Shown: positions 52,038-62,307, counted from the stretch's first letter. The stretch: DNA of 64,000 bases from Lysinibacillus xylanilyticus (GCF_001183605.1 NZ_LFXJ01000005.1:2114809-2178808), one strand, 5' to 3'. A program made the numbers and translations. The notes: a model not told the origin generated them from the letters alone.

Positions 52038-52317
52038 ATCAATTATGCCTCGGCATAATTGCCGCTGTCGCTTTGCTTTCGCGCAGAAAACATTTGCCGC
52101 TGTCGCTTTGCTTTCGCTACAGATAAACAATGCGTCTGGAATCGGCTTTGTGCTTAGACCAGCATGAGGCAGACACGATGTCGGTCATTTCGGTAATACC
52201 CAGGATGTGCCGTTTTTACCAACGCAGGTCAATTAGCCGTAAAAGCATGGATGCGATGATTTTAGGCAAACATCCTTTTTTAACCCCTTTCCGATTTCCA
52301 TGACACCCGACTTAATT
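52038..52317. repeat. Family A repeat with tandem TGTCGCTTTGCTTTCG units
   Basis: Head arms CAATTATGCC/GGCATAATTG, then two GCCGCTGTCGCTTTGCTTTC units about 34 bases apart, ATAAACAATGCGTCTGGAAT, CGGCTTTGTGCTTAGACC, CAGACACGATGTCGGTC, CGTTTTTACCAACGCAGG and CCGATTTCCATGACACCCGA. It separates ndk from the acyl-CoA genes. A degenerate 21-base-type repeat (CTATCC) follows at 52390-52440. Confidence 0.85.
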
Positions 52318-52471
52318 ATCAGAATATTATATCTTTTATTCTACATGACTAAGAAGTATTTAACAATTTCTATATGTATCTAGAAGATTCTATCCATTTC
52401 AGAAGGTATATTTTTAATCCTTGGGTTCTATCTGTCACACTAATAAAGCTAACGGCACTCTTTTTAGAACA

Positions 52472-52508
52472 AAAAAAGCAATCTCAAATTAAATTGAGAT
52501 TGCTTTTT
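52472..52508 (-). terminator. Terminator of ndk
   Basis: AAAAAGCAATCTCAA and TTGAGATTGCTTTTT form a perfect 15-bp stem with a 6-base loop, 11 bases after the ndk stop. Confidence 0.92.
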
Positions 52509-52519
52509 AAATTAGCAAA

Positions 52520-52936
52520 TTAAATTAAATCTTCGCCGAAGAATAAGCCGATTTCACGCTCAGCAGAAGCAAGTGAATCAGAACCGTGAATGATGTTGTG
52601 AGAAACAGTTGTTGCGTAGTCACCACGGATTGTACCTGGGTTAGATTCTTCAGGTTTAGTCGCTCCCATCATTGTACGAGCAAGCTTAATTACGTTTTCG
52701 CCTTCCCATACCATAGCGAATACAGGACCAGAAGTGATGAAATCAACTAATTCACCAAAGAATGGACGCTCTGCATGTTCTGCATAGTGCTTTTCTGCTA
52801 ATTCTGTAGGAATTACCATTAATTTAGCACCTTTCAATACAAAACCGCGACGTTCAAAACGATCTACGATATCTCCTACTACTTGACGTTCTACGCCATC
52901 AGGCTTAACCATTAAAAAAGTTTTTTCGATTGCCAT
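52520..52936 (-). CDS. ndk: Nucleoside diphosphate kinase Ndk
   Basis: Ndk balances NTP pools by transferring the gamma phosphate through a histidine. The 138-residue protein has [36 protein letters not shown] and the active histidine in [17 protein letters not shown]. Length is slightly short but normal for Bacillales. Start: ATG 52936 (MAIEKTF) after AAGGAG; the frame extends 20 codons upstream without support. It sits next to hepT, as in B. subtilis. Confidence 0.95.
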   Translation of the reverse strand: MAIEKTFLMVKPDGVERQVVGDIVDRFERRGFVLKGAKLMVIPTELAEKHYAEHAERPFFGELVDFITSGPVFAMVWEGENVIKLARTMMGATKPEESNPGTIRGDYATTVSHNIIHGSDSLASAEREIGLFFGEDLI

Positions 52937-53022
52937 GTTTAAAACACTCCTTAAGTTCGTATAACAGGTTTTACACCTACCGATAAATATTAACAAAAAA
53001 TGAGCCGTTGTACAACAAAAAG

Positions 53023-53997
53023 CTAGAATTTACGCTTTCCCATAAATAAAGCGACATCACGTAATTTTTTCTTGACGGGATGTTTTGGTAATGCATCTAT
53101 TTCCTGTAATGCCTTTTTTAAATATTTATCACTCATTTTATTAGCTTGCTCAATCGCGTCGGATTTACGCACATACTGCAGCATATTTTGACGCTCTTTT
53201 TCCGTCAATGTGCCTGCAAATACTTTTGTCAAATAAGGTTTCATCTCGGGATCATCTTTTAACATTAGAATCGGCAATGTAATATTACCTTGTAGTAAAT
53301 CACTACCTGCTGGCTTTCCTAATTCTTTATCTGTTGCCATAATATCTAAAACATCATCGATAATTTGGAAGCTCATGCCTACAAAATAGCCAAATCGTTT
53401 CAAATGTCTCACCGTTTTTGGATCGACACCTGCTGCCACTGCACCAAGTTCACAACTAGAAGAAATCAGTAGTGCCGTTTTTCGTTTGATTCGTCTAAAA
53501 TAATCCTTTAATCCTTGATCTAATCTAAATTTATCTTCGATTTGAATAACTTCACCGTTACAAATTTCCACCATTGTACGTGCTAAAATTTGATGAACTA
53601 ATGGGTCTTCAAGCTTTGTAATATATTCAAGTGCACGTGCAAAAATAAAATCGCCCGTGTACATTGCAACTCTATTATTCCATTGTGATTTGACAGTCGG
53701 GCGTCCTCTTCGCATATTGGAATCATCAATTACATCATCATGCACAAGTGATGCCATATGAATAAGCTCTACTGGCACGGCTACATCTTTCATCTTTTCG
53801 ATATCATATTCGCCAAATTTCGCGCCAAGCAACACAAAAATTGGTCGTATCCGTTTGCCACCAGCTTGCAATAAATGGAGAGAAGCATCATTGATCAAAC
53901 ATGAAGAAGAATTTACCGCTTTTTCTAATTCTTTTTCAATGATATCGATATCTGATTTCAAATCGGAATAGAGTAGTTTTAACTTCATCTTTTCCAC
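53023..53997 (-). CDS. hepT: Heptaprenyl diphosphate synthase component II HepT
   Basis: This catalytic subunit makes the heptaprenyl tail of menaquinone-7. The 324-residue trans-prenyltransferase has both aspartate-rich motifs, [14 protein letters not shown] (first) and IIDDVLDI (second), plus QLxGGKRIRP-type [13 protein letters not shown]. It works with HepS, encoded two genes upstream. Start: GTG at 53997 with GGGGGAAGG 9 bases upstream (ATG four codons later is an alternative). Confidence 0.93.
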   Translation of the reverse strand: MEKMKLKLLYSDLKSDIDIIEKELEKAVNSSSCLINDASLHLLQAGGKRIRPIFVLLGAKFGEYDIEKMKDVAVPVELIHMASLVHDDVIDDSNMRRGRPTVKSQWNNRVAMYTGDFIFARALEYITKLEDPLVHQILARTMVEICNGEVIQIEDKFRLDQGLKDYFRRIKRKTALLISSSCELGAVAAGVDPKTVRHLKRFGYFVGMSFQIIDDVLDIMATDKELGKPAGSDLLQGNITLPILMLKDDPEMKPYLTKVFAGTLTEKERQNMLQYVRKSDAIEQANKMSDKYLKKALQEIDALPKHPVKKKLRDVALFMGKRKF

Positions 53998-54016
53998 GTG
54001 TGAAAACCTTCCCCCA

Positions 54017-54721
54017 TTAACGTACTTTTTTTAAGCCCATATGCATTGCCGCAGCACCGCCACTGTATGCTTTATACGTTACTTTTTCTAAACCTGCCTG
54101 CTCAAACAATGCCGCTAACTTCTTCATACCTGGGAAATCATTTGCTGATTCCTGTAGCCAAGAATACTCTTTATAGCTTTTTGCAAATATTTTACCAAAT
54201 ATCGGCATTATAAATTTAAAATAGAAACGGAATAGTTGTCGATAGCCTGGAATTTCAGATTGTGATGTTTCTAAACAAACAACCATTCCCCCTGGTTTTA
54301 CAACACGATTCATTTCCTTTAAAACTTGTAAATAATCTGGTACATTGCGAAGTCCAAAACCAATTGTTACATAATCAAATGTATTGTCTGGGAAAGGTAA
54401 CTCCATAGCATTTCCATGTATTAGTTCAATTTGTGGGTATGGCTTTACCTTTTCCTCGCCTACCTTCAGCATGTTTTTACTGAAGTCTACCCCTTTTACT
54501 TCTCCGCCTTCACCAACTGCCTCGGCTAATGCAATTGTCCAATCTGCCGTACCGCAGCAAACATCTAGTGCCTTCGCTCCAGGTTTTACTGCCATGTGCT
54601 TCATCGCATCATTGCGCCAGCCTACATGCATCTGGAAACTAATAACACCATTCATTTTGTCATAGTTTTGCGAAATACTTTCAAATACTTCATGCACGTG
54701 CTCTTCTTTCGTTTTAGCCAT
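54017..54721 (-). CDS. menG: Demethylmenaquinone methyltransferase MenG
   Basis: MenG (UbiE family) performs the last step of menaquinone synthesis, C-methylation by SAM. The 234-residue protein has [20 protein letters not shown], the SAM motif [16 protein letters not shown], and [20 protein letters not shown]. It lies between hepS and hepT, the standard Bacillales order. Confidence 0.95.
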   Translation of the reverse strand: MAKTKEEHVHEVFESISQNYDKMNGVISFQMHVGWRNDAMKHMAVKPGAKALDVCCGTADWTIALAEAVGEGGEVKGVDFSKNMLKVGEEKVKPYPQIELIHGNAMELPFPDNTFDYVTIGFGLRNVPDYLQVLKEMNRVVKPGGMVVCLETSQSEIPGYRQLFRFYFKFIMPIFGKIFAKSYKEYSWLQESANDFPGMKKLAALFEQAGLEKVTYKAYSGGAAAMHMGLKKVR

Positions 54722-54735
54722 TTGAAAAACCTCTC

Positions 54736-55503
54736 TTATCCATTAGTAGAAGCAATGGATGCCTCTACACGTGCTTGCAAAGCTTGTTTAACATCACTTT
54801 GTAAAAACGATGCATCTTCTATAACCTGTAACAGCTCTGTTTTTAATTGCACAATTTTATCCTTTATGACGTTGCCATAGGTCGCTCCAGCAGATTTTGC
54901 ACTTTCTTCAAGAACATTACTCATTAAAGATACTTGTCCATTTTGATATGTCGACAATTCTCTTTCTAAACGCAAAATCAATAAACTCTTCTCCACCATT
55001 GGAATGTAATTACCAAAAGAATAGAGCTCAAAAAATTTTGAGATTAGTCCTGATTCAATGTTTGTTATTGAGGCAAACCATTGTTCGTTTGATCGTTTTT
55101 CTGCCTCATATACTTTAATTTGGTGTTCACAACGTGCCACAATCCCTTGCGACAAACTTCGGATTAATGCGACATTTCCCGACATCGCTAATATCTCATA
55201 ATAACGACCACTATAAAAGTCTCCAGCTAATACGGTTAGCTGCTGTTCTTTTGATGTGGCGTTTAATTCTTTAATATGATCGTGAGCCGTTAAAGCAGCG
55301 TACACAATTCCAACAGTGATTGCAGCTTCTCTTTCCTCTTGTTGCCACTCTTCTCCATTAAAAAAAGGAACTAACAAGTAAAATAATTGATTTTCATCGA
55401 GCACAGGCAACCCTGTGTATTTTTGCAAAGTTCTATGACGAACATCCATGAAAATCTCTGTTTTTAATTGTGCAATTGAATTTTGAATGTATGTTGCATT
55501 CAT
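54736..55503 (-). CDS. hepS: Heptaprenyl diphosphate synthase component I HepS
   Basis: HepS is the non-catalytic partner that fixes chain length with HepT. The 255-residue all-helical protein has no aspartate-rich motif and is weakly conserved; [25 protein letters not shown] and the position upstream of menG-hepT identify it. Start: ATG 55503 ([10 protein letters not shown]) after GGAGTAAGG. It is the first gene of hepS-menG-hepT. Confidence 0.85.
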   Translation of the reverse strand: MNATYIQNSIAQLKTEIFMDVRHRTLQKYTGLPVLDENQLFYLLVPFFNGEEWQQEEREAAITVGIVYAALTAHDHIKELNATSKEQQLTVLAGDFYSGRYYEILAMSGNVALIRSLSQGIVARCEHQIKVYEAEKRSNEQWFASITNIESGLISKFFELYSFGNYIPMVEKSLLILRLERELSTYQNGQVSLMSNVLEESAKSAGATYGNVIKDKIVQLKTELLQVIEDASFLQSDVKQALQARVEASIASTNG

Positions 55504-55673
55504 AGACCTTACTCCATTTCACTTTCAAATACGTTAGTTACTTCATGACCTAACGCTTGCTTACTGAGTCATTATAGCATACGCGACGATTCGGAATAAA
55601 AAGTTTTTGCTTTATTCAACATGATAGGCAGAAGAGCATTCTCGTTAAAAAACGGAAGAAATCCAACTGCCTA

Positions 55674-55862
55674 TTAACTATGCCTCGGCATAATTGTGTC
55701 CGGAATCGACCGGAGGCTTTGGGCCAACACGATGTTGGTCACTCAGGCGTTTTCACAGGATGTGAAGTTCTTAGCCTGAGTTCATCTTTTCTGCAAATGT
55801 CTTTTGTACCGAAAACGTAGCGATTGGTACAGCTGTTTGGACACCCACTGAAAGATGTTAAA
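55674..55862. repeat. Family A repeat
   Basis: Modules in order: TATGCCTCGGCATAATTG, GTCCGGAATCGACCGGAGGC, arms CCAACA/TGTTGG, CTCAGGC and GCCTGAG enclosing TTTTCACAGGATGTGAAG, then a diverged GTACCGAAAACGTAGCG unit and GACACCCACTGAAAGATG. Lies between hepS and mtrB; 55504-55673 and 55863-55977 hold nothing else. Confidence 0.8.
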
Positions 55863-55977
55863 ATTGGAGCGAAAACATTACTAAGTTTTACACATCTAGT
55901 CGATTTATATGTGCCACTACTAAATTGCATAGACATGAAACCATTCTTTAAGCACTTCTGAATGTAATTTCGCTCTA

Positions 55978-56196
55978 TTACTTTTTAGCTTCGCTATTTA
56001 TAACACCGTGAGCCGTATGAATCTGTGCTTTCCCACGAATTTTCATGGCAGATGTATGTTCGGTAAATTGAGCAATCATAACTTCTCCAGCATCTAATTT
56101 TTCAGAATGATGGAACTTTGTATCTGTACCTCGTGTTAAACCGATCACATGAACGCCATCTTCCTCTGCTTGAATAACAATATAATCTTGAGCCAT
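55978..56196 (-). CDS. mtrB: trp RNA-binding attenuation protein TRAP (MtrB)
   Basis: MtrB forms an 11-subunit ring that, with tryptophan bound, wraps G/UAG repeats in trp leaders and represses them. The 72-residue protein has the family core [40 protein letters not shown] and [20 protein letters not shown], including the Lys-Lys-Arg RNA-contact residues (K37-like in HSEKL, KIRGK). It follows folE, the conserved order. No trp genes are in the window, so its targets lie elsewhere. Confidence 0.95.
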   Translation of the reverse strand: MAQDYIVIQAEEDGVHVIGLTRGTDTKFHHSEKLDAGEVMIAQFTEHTSAMKIRGKAQIHTAHGVINSEAKK

Positions 56197-56259
56197 TGTC
56201 TGTACACTCCTTAAATCCGAAAAATTCTTAGTCCATCATAACATAATTAGACACTCAAT

Positions 56260-56829
56260 TTAAGACATTTGAATAAATGATAAAACTTCTCTACGTTTTA
56301 CTTCATCTTCTTCGTAAATGCCACGTGCAACCGATGTCACAGTTTTAGATCCCGGCTTCTTAAGTCCTCGCATAGTCATGCACATATGCTCCGCCTCTAT
56401 CACTACATAAACGCCTTTCGGAGAGAGCATTTCCATAATTGTCTCTGCCACAGAAGAAGTAATTCGTTCCTGTAATTGTGGACGACGAGCAATGGTTTCT
56501 ACTGCACGTCCTAATTTACTTAGTCCAGCAACAATGCCATCGTTTGGTATGTATGCGACATGAGCTTTCCCGTAAAAAGGTACTAAATGATGCTCACACA
56601 TCGAATAAAACGGAATGTCCTTTACAAGTACTAATTCCTCGTGATCTTCATGAAACACTGTTTTAAAATAATCTTTTGCGTCTTCATGTAAGCCACTAAA
56701 CATTTCTGCATACATTTTTGCTACACGTTTCGGTGTATCGAGTAAACCTTCACGATTTACATCTTCACCCACCGCTTCTAAAATCATTTTTACTGCTTCT
56801 TCTATTTTCAATAAATCAATATTCGACAT
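56260..56829 (-). CDS. folE: GTP cyclohydrolase I FolE
   Basis: FolE starts folate synthesis by converting GTP to dihydroneopterin triphosphate. The 189-residue protein has the Zn ligands in [20 protein letters not shown] and the later [11 protein letters not shown], plus RPQLQERIT. Length is typical. It is cotranscribed with mtrB (63-base gap). Start: ATG 56829 after CAGGAGGG. Confidence 0.95.
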   Translation of the reverse strand: MSNIDLLKIEEAVKMILEAVGEDVNREGLLDTPKRVAKMYAEMFSGLHEDAKDYFKTVFHEDHEELVLVKDIPFYSMCEHHLVPFYGKAHVAYIPNDGIVAGLSKLGRAVETIARRPQLQERITSSVAETIMEMLSPKGVYVVIEAEHMCMTMRGLKKPGSKTVTSVARGIYEEDEVKRREVLSFIQMS

Positions 56830-56996
56830 CCGTAAAAACCCTCCTGCGTATCAATACATTACACATTTCCTTATGCATCGTAGCACATCCAAAAGGTAAG
56901 CGCAAAACGACTTACTTGATTCAAAAGAAATTCATCGCTATATGAGCAAAATAGCCACTTTTTGCTTTCTAGTTAGAAGCATATATTATAAATTGT

Positions 56997-57275
56997 GGCT
57001 CATTACAATAACGTTAGGTTGATTTCCTTTCCGACTGTGCGCTTTACTGGGGGCGTCGGGGCAACAACTGGATTTTGTCTGTATGAAAGCGTAGCGGCAG
57101 CGGCAGGATGTTGGCCACGAAGGCATTATCACAGGACGTGATGCTACTAGCCTTCGTTCCTCTACCCGCTTCGCTGCGCTCTGATCTGTAGCGTTGATTC
57201 TCGAGAAGTCGCCCTATCTTCACTCCAATCAACTAAATATATGGTATAAGTTTCAACAAAATATATCTCAACTTT
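56997..57275. repeat. Long family B repeat
   Basis: Start GTGGCTCATTACAATAACG, core TTGATTTCCTTTCCGACTG, TTTACTGGGGGCGTCGGGGC, a GTATGAAAGCGTAGCGGCAG unit, then ACGAAGGC / GCCTTCGT around ATTATCACAGGACGTGAT, and GAGAAGTCGCCCTATCTTCA before the diverged end. It lies between folE and hup. Confidence 0.75.
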
Positions 57276-57404
57276 TAAGGATATGCCTATTGTGCTTATG
57301 ATATCTATAATGATTATATTTACATTTATTGCATCTATCTATGTACTATTAACTTTTTTAGCTATGTGCGCAACTTTTCGTAGTGGCACGGTATTATTGA
57401 GTCA

Positions 57405-57456
57405 CATAGGCTTTAACTTCTTTCAGCGGATGTATGGACAACCGTTAAAAGAAGTT
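57405..57456. repeat. Family A terminal hairpin only
   Basis: CTTTAACTTCTTT-CAGCGG (57409-57427) pairs with a diverged AAAAGAAGTTAAA (57447-57459) across GGACAACC. It abuts the hup terminator and shares its A run. A plus-strand frame over 57283-57504 is not credible. 57276-57404 holds nothing recognised. Confidence 0.7.
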
Positions 57457-57499
57457 AAAAAGAGCAGCCTCCATGTTTATTTACATGAAGACTGCTCTA
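57457..57499 (-). terminator. Terminator of hup
   Basis: AGAGCAG...CATG pairs with CATG...CTGCTCT (57461-57497) with an internal mismatch patch; the minus strand continues TTTTTAAC, which is the end of the adjacent repeat hairpin. Confidence 0.8.
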
Positions 57500-57518
57500 T
57501 GTAACTACTAGACGTGTA

Positions 57519-57791
57519 TTATTTTACAGCATCTTTAAGCGCTTTACCTGGTTTGAAAGCAGGTACCTTGCTAGCAGCGATTTCGATTTCTTTACCAGTT
57601 TGTGGGTTACGACCTTTACGAGCCGCACGTTCACGTACTTCAAAGTTACCAAAACCAATTAATTGTACTTTGTCACCCTTTGCAAGAGCATCTTGAATTG
57701 TATCAAATACAGCTTCAACTGCTTTAGAAGCGTCTTTTTTAGAAAGACCTGCAGCTTCAGCAACAGAGTTTACTAATTCTGTTTTATTCAC
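57519..57791 (-). CDS. hup: HU-type DNA-binding protein
   Basis: This 90-residue nucleoid protein bends and compacts DNA. It begins [20 protein letters not shown] and has the DNA-contact arm [20 protein letters not shown] with the [13 protein letters not shown] end, nearly identical in pattern to B. subtilis HBsu. Start: GTG 57791, 6 bases after AGGAGG; a GTG three codons earlier overlaps that site. It is monocistronic downstream of spoIVA. Confidence 0.95.
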   Translation of the reverse strand: MNKTELVNSVAEAAGLSKKDASKAVEAVFDTIQDALAKGDKVQLIGFGNFEVRERAARKGRNPQTGKEIEIAASKVPAFKPGKALKDAVK

Positions 57792-57913
57792 ACCATTCAC
57801 CTCCTCTCAAAGGGTCATGAACCAATTCTGTAAAAAGATTAACACATAGAAAACCGCTACGCAACTGTATTCATACATGATTATAACCAAAAAATACGTT
57901 TTTCACCCAAAAA

Positions 57914-57956
57914 ACAAAAATAACAGGACTTTTCGCATAAAAACGAAAAGCCCTGT
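57914..57956 (-). terminator. Terminator of spoIVA
   Basis: CAGGACTTTTCG (57924-57935) and CGAAAAGCCCTG (57944-57955) form a 12-bp stem with one mismatch; the minus strand continues TTATTTTTG. Confidence 0.85.
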
Positions 57957-57990
57957 GGTAATTTTTTGTGCTTTATTTTTCATTTTTTCA

Positions 57991-59469
57991 CTACAAAATA
58001 AATGTAACTAATCCTCTATCACCCTCGTTCACCATACGTTCAATTGTTTGTCGCATCCGTTTTTTGGCTGTAGATGGAACAGCATCCATTTTATAGCGTA
58101 TTCCTTCTTTTAACACTTCATGTAGCGGAGTTCCAAAAAGCTGTGTATTCCATAAAGCGTCACGATCATGTAGATAAGCATGATTTAAATCCTTAAGCAG
58201 TTGTTGACTATGGAATTCAGAACCAATTAGTGGCGCGAATTCTGATTCCATATCTACACGAATGATATGATATGATGGCGCTTTTGCCTTCATACGTACA
58301 CCATAAAAATTATTTTGTTTAATGAGTTCTGGTGCTGTTGGCTCAAATTCCTGCATCATCGGCAATGTTACACCATAACCAGTCGAATCTGCTTGACTAA
58401 TAGCAGTTTTAAAGCGTTTTTGAGCCTCTTTTGCTTCTGCTGCCTCTTTAATAAATAGTAGCCAATCTCGCTTCGTCTCAATCGGCTCATCTAGCCATTC
58501 ATTGCAAACCGACTTATATAGCTCGCCTTGTAATGACACTCGAATGACTGCGGTCCCGATACCAGCATCCACATGTACCACTTCGCTCTGGTCAATAAAA
58601 TCAATGGCTTTAAAGGCATCTGACGCCTGCTGTACATCTCTTATTTTCATAATAGATGACAATACTTCTTCCATCGAGTCAATTAACGCAACATTCAATG
58701 GGTGTGTTGCATCTAAAACATCTAACCAATCTGGTTTTTCTACCTCAATTGTTCGAACTGGAAATTCAAATAATGCTTCTTGCAAAATATACTGAATATC
58801 AGATGCACGCATTTGATCAATAGAAGTAGCAATTACCGGAACATTATAGCGCTCAAATAACTCATTTCGAAGCTGTACGGTTTCCTCACGTGCTGGCATT
58901 TGGCAATTTAGTACAATAACAAAAGGTTTTCCAATATCCATTAATTGTTCTACAATTTCCTCTTCAGCCTTCTCAGCCGCACGACGACTTATACCATTTA
59001 CCGTGCCATCTGTTGTTACAACAATTCCAATATTGGCATGGTCACGAATTACTTTATCTGTACCTATTTTCGCCGCTTCTTGGAACGGGATAGGCTCTGT
59101 ATGCCAAGGTGTATGGACATATTTTGGTCCATTTTCATCCTCATAGCCCTTTGTCCCTTCAATGATATAACCAACGCAATCTGCTAAACGAATTTGGAAC
59201 GTCATTTCATCATCACCGACAGCAATACGTGTTGCTTGGGCAGGCACAAACTTCGGCTCAGCAGTCATAATGACTGGCCCCGGTGAGCTTTGTGGCAACT
59301 CGTCTTGTGCACGCATTCTTTCTGTTTCATCCACAATATTTGGTAACACGACTGCTTCCATAACCTTTTTTACAAATGTTGATTTACCTACACGTACTGG
59401 ACCGACAACACCAATATAAACATCGCCATTTGTGCGCTCTGCAATTTCTCTAAATACTGCTTCACTCAA
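57991..59469 (-). CDS. spoIVA: Stage IV sporulation protein A (coat morphogenetic ATPase)
   Basis: SpoIVA polymerises around the forespore with ATP and anchors the spore coat. The 492-residue protein has the Walker A GPVRVGKSTFVKKVMEAVVL, RAQDELPQSSPGPVIMT, DCVGYIIEGTKGYEDENGP and a conserved C-terminus ending EGDRGLVTFIL. It is strong evidence that the organism sporulates. Start: TTG at 59469 (MSEAVFREIAERT) with AAAGGAGG 7-8 bases upstream; no ATG is available near this point. Confidence 0.95.
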   Translation of the reverse strand: MSEAVFREIAERTNGDVYIGVVGPVRVGKSTFVKKVMEAVVLPNIVDETERMRAQDELPQSSPGPVIMTAEPKFVPAQATRIAVGDDEMTFQIRLADCVGYIIEGTKGYEDENGPKYVHTPWHTEPIPFQEAAKIGTDKVIRDHANIGIVVTTDGTVNGISRRAAEKAEEEIVEQLMDIGKPFVIVLNCQMPAREETVQLRNELFERYNVPVIATSIDQMRASDIQYILQEALFEFPVRTIEVEKPDWLDVLDATHPLNVALIDSMEEVLSSIMKIRDVQQASDAFKAIDFIDQSEVVHVDAGIGTAVIRVSLQGELYKSVCNEWLDEPIETKRDWLLFIKEAAEAKEAQKRFKTAISQADSTGYGVTLPMMQEFEPTAPELIKQNNFYGVRMKAKAPSYHIIRVDMESEFAPLIGSEFHSQQLLKDLNHAYLHDRDALWNTQLFGTPLHEVLKEGIRYKMDAVPSTAKKRMRQTIERMVNEGDRGLVTFIL

Positions 59470-59529
59470 GGTTTCTGCCTCCTTTATCTACGCTTTTTCA
59501 CTATATGCGAGCTTATAGATAAATATGAA

Positions 59530-59555
59530 AAGCTCCTCACAAATGTAAGGAGCTT
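59530..59555 (-). terminator. Terminator after the lipoprotein gene
   Basis: AAGCTCCT (59530-59537) pairs with AGGAGCTT (59548-59555); the minus strand continues TTCATATTT, a weak T tract. Confidence 0.65.
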
Positions 59556-59560
59556 AATGA

Positions 59561-60352
59561 CTAATCTTTTTTAGTTTTGGATTCCGACTCTTGAATTGCT
59601 TTTTCTGTAGCTTTTTCTCTAGCTTTTTTTGCGTCACTATTATATGAGTCCATAAAATAAATTGGCTCACCCTTATCGTCTACCGTATAAGGTATAGAAT
59701 AAGCAGGTACAACTGGATATTTATCGACAAGTAGCTGACGAATATCATCTCCAGGCTTCACATCAAGCTTGTCTTCTTTTAGCAGTTGACCTAAATCGAT
59801 TGAATAGTCGACATGCATTTCACCATCGCCTGTCATAAATATCGGTAATTCGGTACCAGAATAAGGGCTTTTCACAGTAACTTCTTTTTTATAGCCCAAT
59901 TCTTCAAAGTTAATTTGAAATACATTATCTGAAGTTGCACCTTTTATCGGTAAATATTGAGTAGAAAGTTTACGAATATTAATTTCACGAATTCGCTCTG
60001 CAGCATTTAAATCTACCAATTTTACTTTAGCTTCATTCTCAGGATCCCAAATAATATACTGGTAAATTCCACCCTTTTCGTAAGCGTTCCCTGGAATTTG
60101 TGCAAGATATTTTGGCATTAGTTTTTCAAAATCAATTAAATACTTTATATATATATCTGTATCTAGCTCACTATTTTTTATTGGAACTAGTCCACCAGTT
60201 GCTTCGCGGTATTCATTAACCGCACGCTGAACCGCAGCTAATTGGTCAGCATCAGGCACTGATTTTGCCGCTTTTTCATCTTCTGGATATGCACAACCTA
60301 CTAGAAGTACAGCAGTTAGTACTACCAAAAGAAAAGCACTTAGTTTTTTCAT
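59561..60352 (-). CDS. Lipoprotein, YphF-like
   Basis: The 263-residue protein has a lipoprotein signal with lipobox LVGC (Cys20) and a mostly polar, Lys/Asp-rich exported domain with a central GATSDNVFQINFEELGYKKE; the last 25 residues are a charged helix. It corresponds by position to B. subtilis YphF, between spoIVA and gpsA, of unknown function. Start: ATG 60352 after AGGTGG at 7 bases. It follows the DUF2768 gene by 21 bases, so the two are probably one transcript. Confidence 0.82.
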   Translation of the reverse strand: MKKLSAFLLVVLTAVLLVGCAYPEDEKAAKSVPDADQLAAVQRAVNEYREATGGLVPIKNSELDTDIYIKYLIDFEKLMPKYLAQIPGNAYEKGGIYQYIIWDPENEAKVKLVDLNAAERIREINIRKLSTQYLPIKGATSDNVFQINFEELGYKKEVTVKSPYSGTELPIFMTGDGEMHVDYSIDLGQLLKEDKLDVKPGDDIRQLLVDKYPVVPAYSIPYTVDDKGEPIYFMDSYNSDAKKAREKATEKAIQESESKTKKD

Positions 60353-60373
60353 GTCACTTCCACCTCATCATTT

Positions 60374-60586
60374 TTATGCAGGCCATGTTGCTACAATTAG
60401 TACCATTAAAAATGTGCCAAGCCCAAATAGTATGTATGCAATTAAATTTACGATTGTACGTAAAAAACCGTTTGAAACCTTATTACGAGCTAAATAAATT
60501 AAACCAACAGATATTATCAAAAAGCCGATACAATAAAATGATACCCACATTATATCAAGCGCTGGCAAATGTGCTAACGGACCCAT
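60374..60586 (-). CDS. DUF2768 small membrane protein, YphE-like
   Basis: The 70-residue protein is almost entirely two membrane helices (MWVSFYCIGFLIISVGLIYL and IVNLIAYILFGLGTFLMVLI) joined by a short basic turn. It matches DUF2768, found next to yphF and spoIVA in Bacillales. Function is unknown. Start: ATG 60586 with AGGTGG 9 bases upstream. Confidence 0.82.
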   Translation of the reverse strand: MGPLAHLPALDIMWVSFYCIGFLIISVGLIYLARNKVSNGFLRTIVNLIAYILFGLGTFLMVLIVATWPA

Positions 60587-60681
60587 TTAAGACAACCACC
60601 TTTCTTCAATGTCACGAAACAATCAAAATATATTATACTATGTCCTTTCGCTAAAAAGAAATAGTTGTCCGGTAACTATCA

Positions 60682-60843
60682 ATCAATTATGCCTCGGATG
60701 CCTCGGCATAATTCCGTGACATCCGCCGGAGGCTTTAGGCCAACACGACGTTGGTCACTCAGGCGTTTTCACAGGATGTGAAGCTCTTAGCCTGAGTTCC
60801 TCTATTTCAGCGGGTGTTTGGACACCCGCTGAAAAGTAGCTTA
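60682..60843. repeat. Family A repeat with a duplicated head
   Basis: The head carries an internal duplication, TATGCCTCGGATGCCTCGGC. Then CCGTGACATCCGCCGGAGGC, arms CCAACA/CGTTGG, CTCAGGC and GCCTGAG around TTTTCACAGGATGTGAAG, and a perfect terminal stem TTTCAGCGGGTG / CACCCGCTGAAA. Clearest copy for the folded structure. Confidence 0.85.
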
Positions 60844-60933
60844 AATCCGCATCATACCACCTCCTATAGAGGTAGAAGTTATATGGACAACTTTTAAAGC
60901 TTTATAGATTTTTCAACTAAAATCACACAATAA

Positions 60934-60960
60934 GGTGTCTCAGCTATTCACTGAGACACC
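60934..60960 (-). terminator. Hairpin, probable terminator of gpsA
   Basis: GGTGTCTCAG (60934-60943) and CTGAGACACC (60951-60960) form a perfect 10-bp stem with a 7-base loop. The minus-strand T tract is weak (TTATTG). It lies about 160 bases after the gpsA stop. Confidence 0.6.
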
Positions 60961-61041
60961 TCATTTATGTCCATTTTATGACAAAACTAATCAAATAGAT
61001 CCTGCATATCGATATGAACCATTTTTATTCACTTTTATTCA

Positions 61042-61080
61042 ATCAATTAGCCTTTAGCATAATTGCATCTGGAATCGGTC
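61042..61080. repeat. Short family A fragment
   Basis: ATCAATTAGCCTTTAGCATA then ATTGCATCTGGAATCGG, the head and first linker only. It is 40 bases from the gpsA stop. Confidence 0.6.
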
Positions 61081-61118
61081 CTATATTTTCAAAATCAACT
61101 TACCTGTAAATATTATGA

Positions 61119-62135
61119 TTAGTATATCATGTCATCGATTTCTCGCTTTTTCATACGCATCATTAATGCATCAACCGCTACTTTCGGTTCTATATCACTA
61201 AATAGAACACTATAAAGCGCAGTAGTTATTGGCATAGCAACGTCATGTTTCTCTGCTAGTTGATAGGCGGCTTTTGTTGTGCGTACCCCTTCAACAACCA
61301 TTCCCATTTGGTCTAGTACCTCTGGCAGTTTCATTCCTTGCCCCAGTAAATTACCTGCGCGCCAATTACGAGAGTGCACACTTGTACATGTTACAATTAA
61401 GTCACCCATGCCTGTAAGTCCTGAGAACGTAAATGGATTTCCCCCCATTTTAACACCAAGACGTGTAATCTCAGCCAATCCTCGAGTAATAAGTGCCGCT
61501 TTGGCATTATCACCATAATTTAAGCCGTCTGAAATACCCGCAGCTAATGCGATTACGTTTTTTAATGCGCCACCTATTTCTACGCCAATCACATCTTTAC
61601 TTGTGTAAACACGGAAAAATTGATTCATAAATAAATCCTGCACTTTTTCTGCGGCTTCAATGCTATCACAAGCGGCTGTAACAGTTGTCGGGTGGTGTAA
61701 GACAACTTCCTCCGCATGACTTGGACCCGAAAGTACAACAATTTCTTCAACAAATTCAGCTGGAAGACTTTCTGCTAGAATTTCTGAAATTCGTTTTAAT
61801 GTATCGGGCTCAATCCCTTTCGATACATGAACAAACAGTACTTTTTTATCGAGTGTTGCTATCATTTTTTCACAAACTTCTCGAATAGCCTTAGTAGGTA
61901 CGGCTACGACAATTGTCTCCGAATGAGCAACTGCTTTAGCAATATCACTTGTTGCATACAAATTTGCCGGTAACACCGTTTCAGGTAAATACTTCCTATT
62001 TGTATGCAGGTTGTTAATTTCTTCAGCTTGATCAGTTCGATGTGTCCATAAAAGTGTATCATGCCCATTTTCTGCAAGTACCATCGCTAGTGCTGTACCC
62101 CAAGAGCCTGCCCCTAACACACAAACTTTTTCCAT
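61119..62135 (-). CDS. gpsA: NAD(P)-dependent glycerol-3-phosphate dehydrogenase GpsA
   Basis: GpsA makes glycerol-3-phosphate from dihydroxyacetone phosphate for phospholipid synthesis. The 338-residue protein has the Rossmann motif VLGAGSWGTALAMVLAENGH, VHVSKGIEP and the catalytic-lysine region EIGGALKNVIALAAGISDGL with ALITRGLAEITRLG. It follows der, as in B. subtilis. Start: ATG 62135 after GGGAGGA. Confidence 0.95.
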   Translation of the reverse strand: MEKVCVLGAGSWGTALAMVLAENGHDTLLWTHRTDQAEEINNLHTNRKYLPETVLPANLYATSDIAKAVAHSETIVVAVPTKAIREVCEKMIATLDKKVLFVHVSKGIEPDTLKRISEILAESLPAEFVEEIVVLSGPSHAEEVVLHHPTTVTAACDSIEAAEKVQDLFMNQFFRVYTSKDVIGVEIGGALKNVIALAAGISDGLNYGDNAKAALITRGLAEITRLGVKMGGNPFTFSGLTGMGDLIVTCTSVHSRNWRAGNLLGQGMKLPEVLDQMGMVVEGVRTTKAAYQLAEKHDVAMPITTALYSVLFSDIEPKVAVDALMMRMKKREIDDMIY

Positions 62136-62269
62136 TCAAAATCCTCCCTTGTTAAGAAAAGATAATTCACTCTTATAGTTACGAAAAACGCTAGAGAAAG
62201 GCTTACAACAATAAACCTTGCAAAGCATCTTATGGTAGACATTAGATAAATCATACTTTCCTTTCTTGT

Positions 62270-62307
62270 AAAAAGACGCCACCCAACAATTATTGTCGGG
62301 CTGGCGT
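62270..62307 (-). terminator. Hairpin after der
   Basis: ACGCCA-CCC (62276-62284) pairs with GGG-C-TGGCGT (62298-62307) with one bulged base; the minus strand continues CTTTTTAC. It lies 21 bases after the der stop and could partly terminate before gpsA. Confidence 0.75.

Noticed and set aside
57283..57504. 73-codon plus-strand hydrophobic frame
   Set aside because: It crosses the family A hairpin and the hup terminator and has no proper ribosome binding site.
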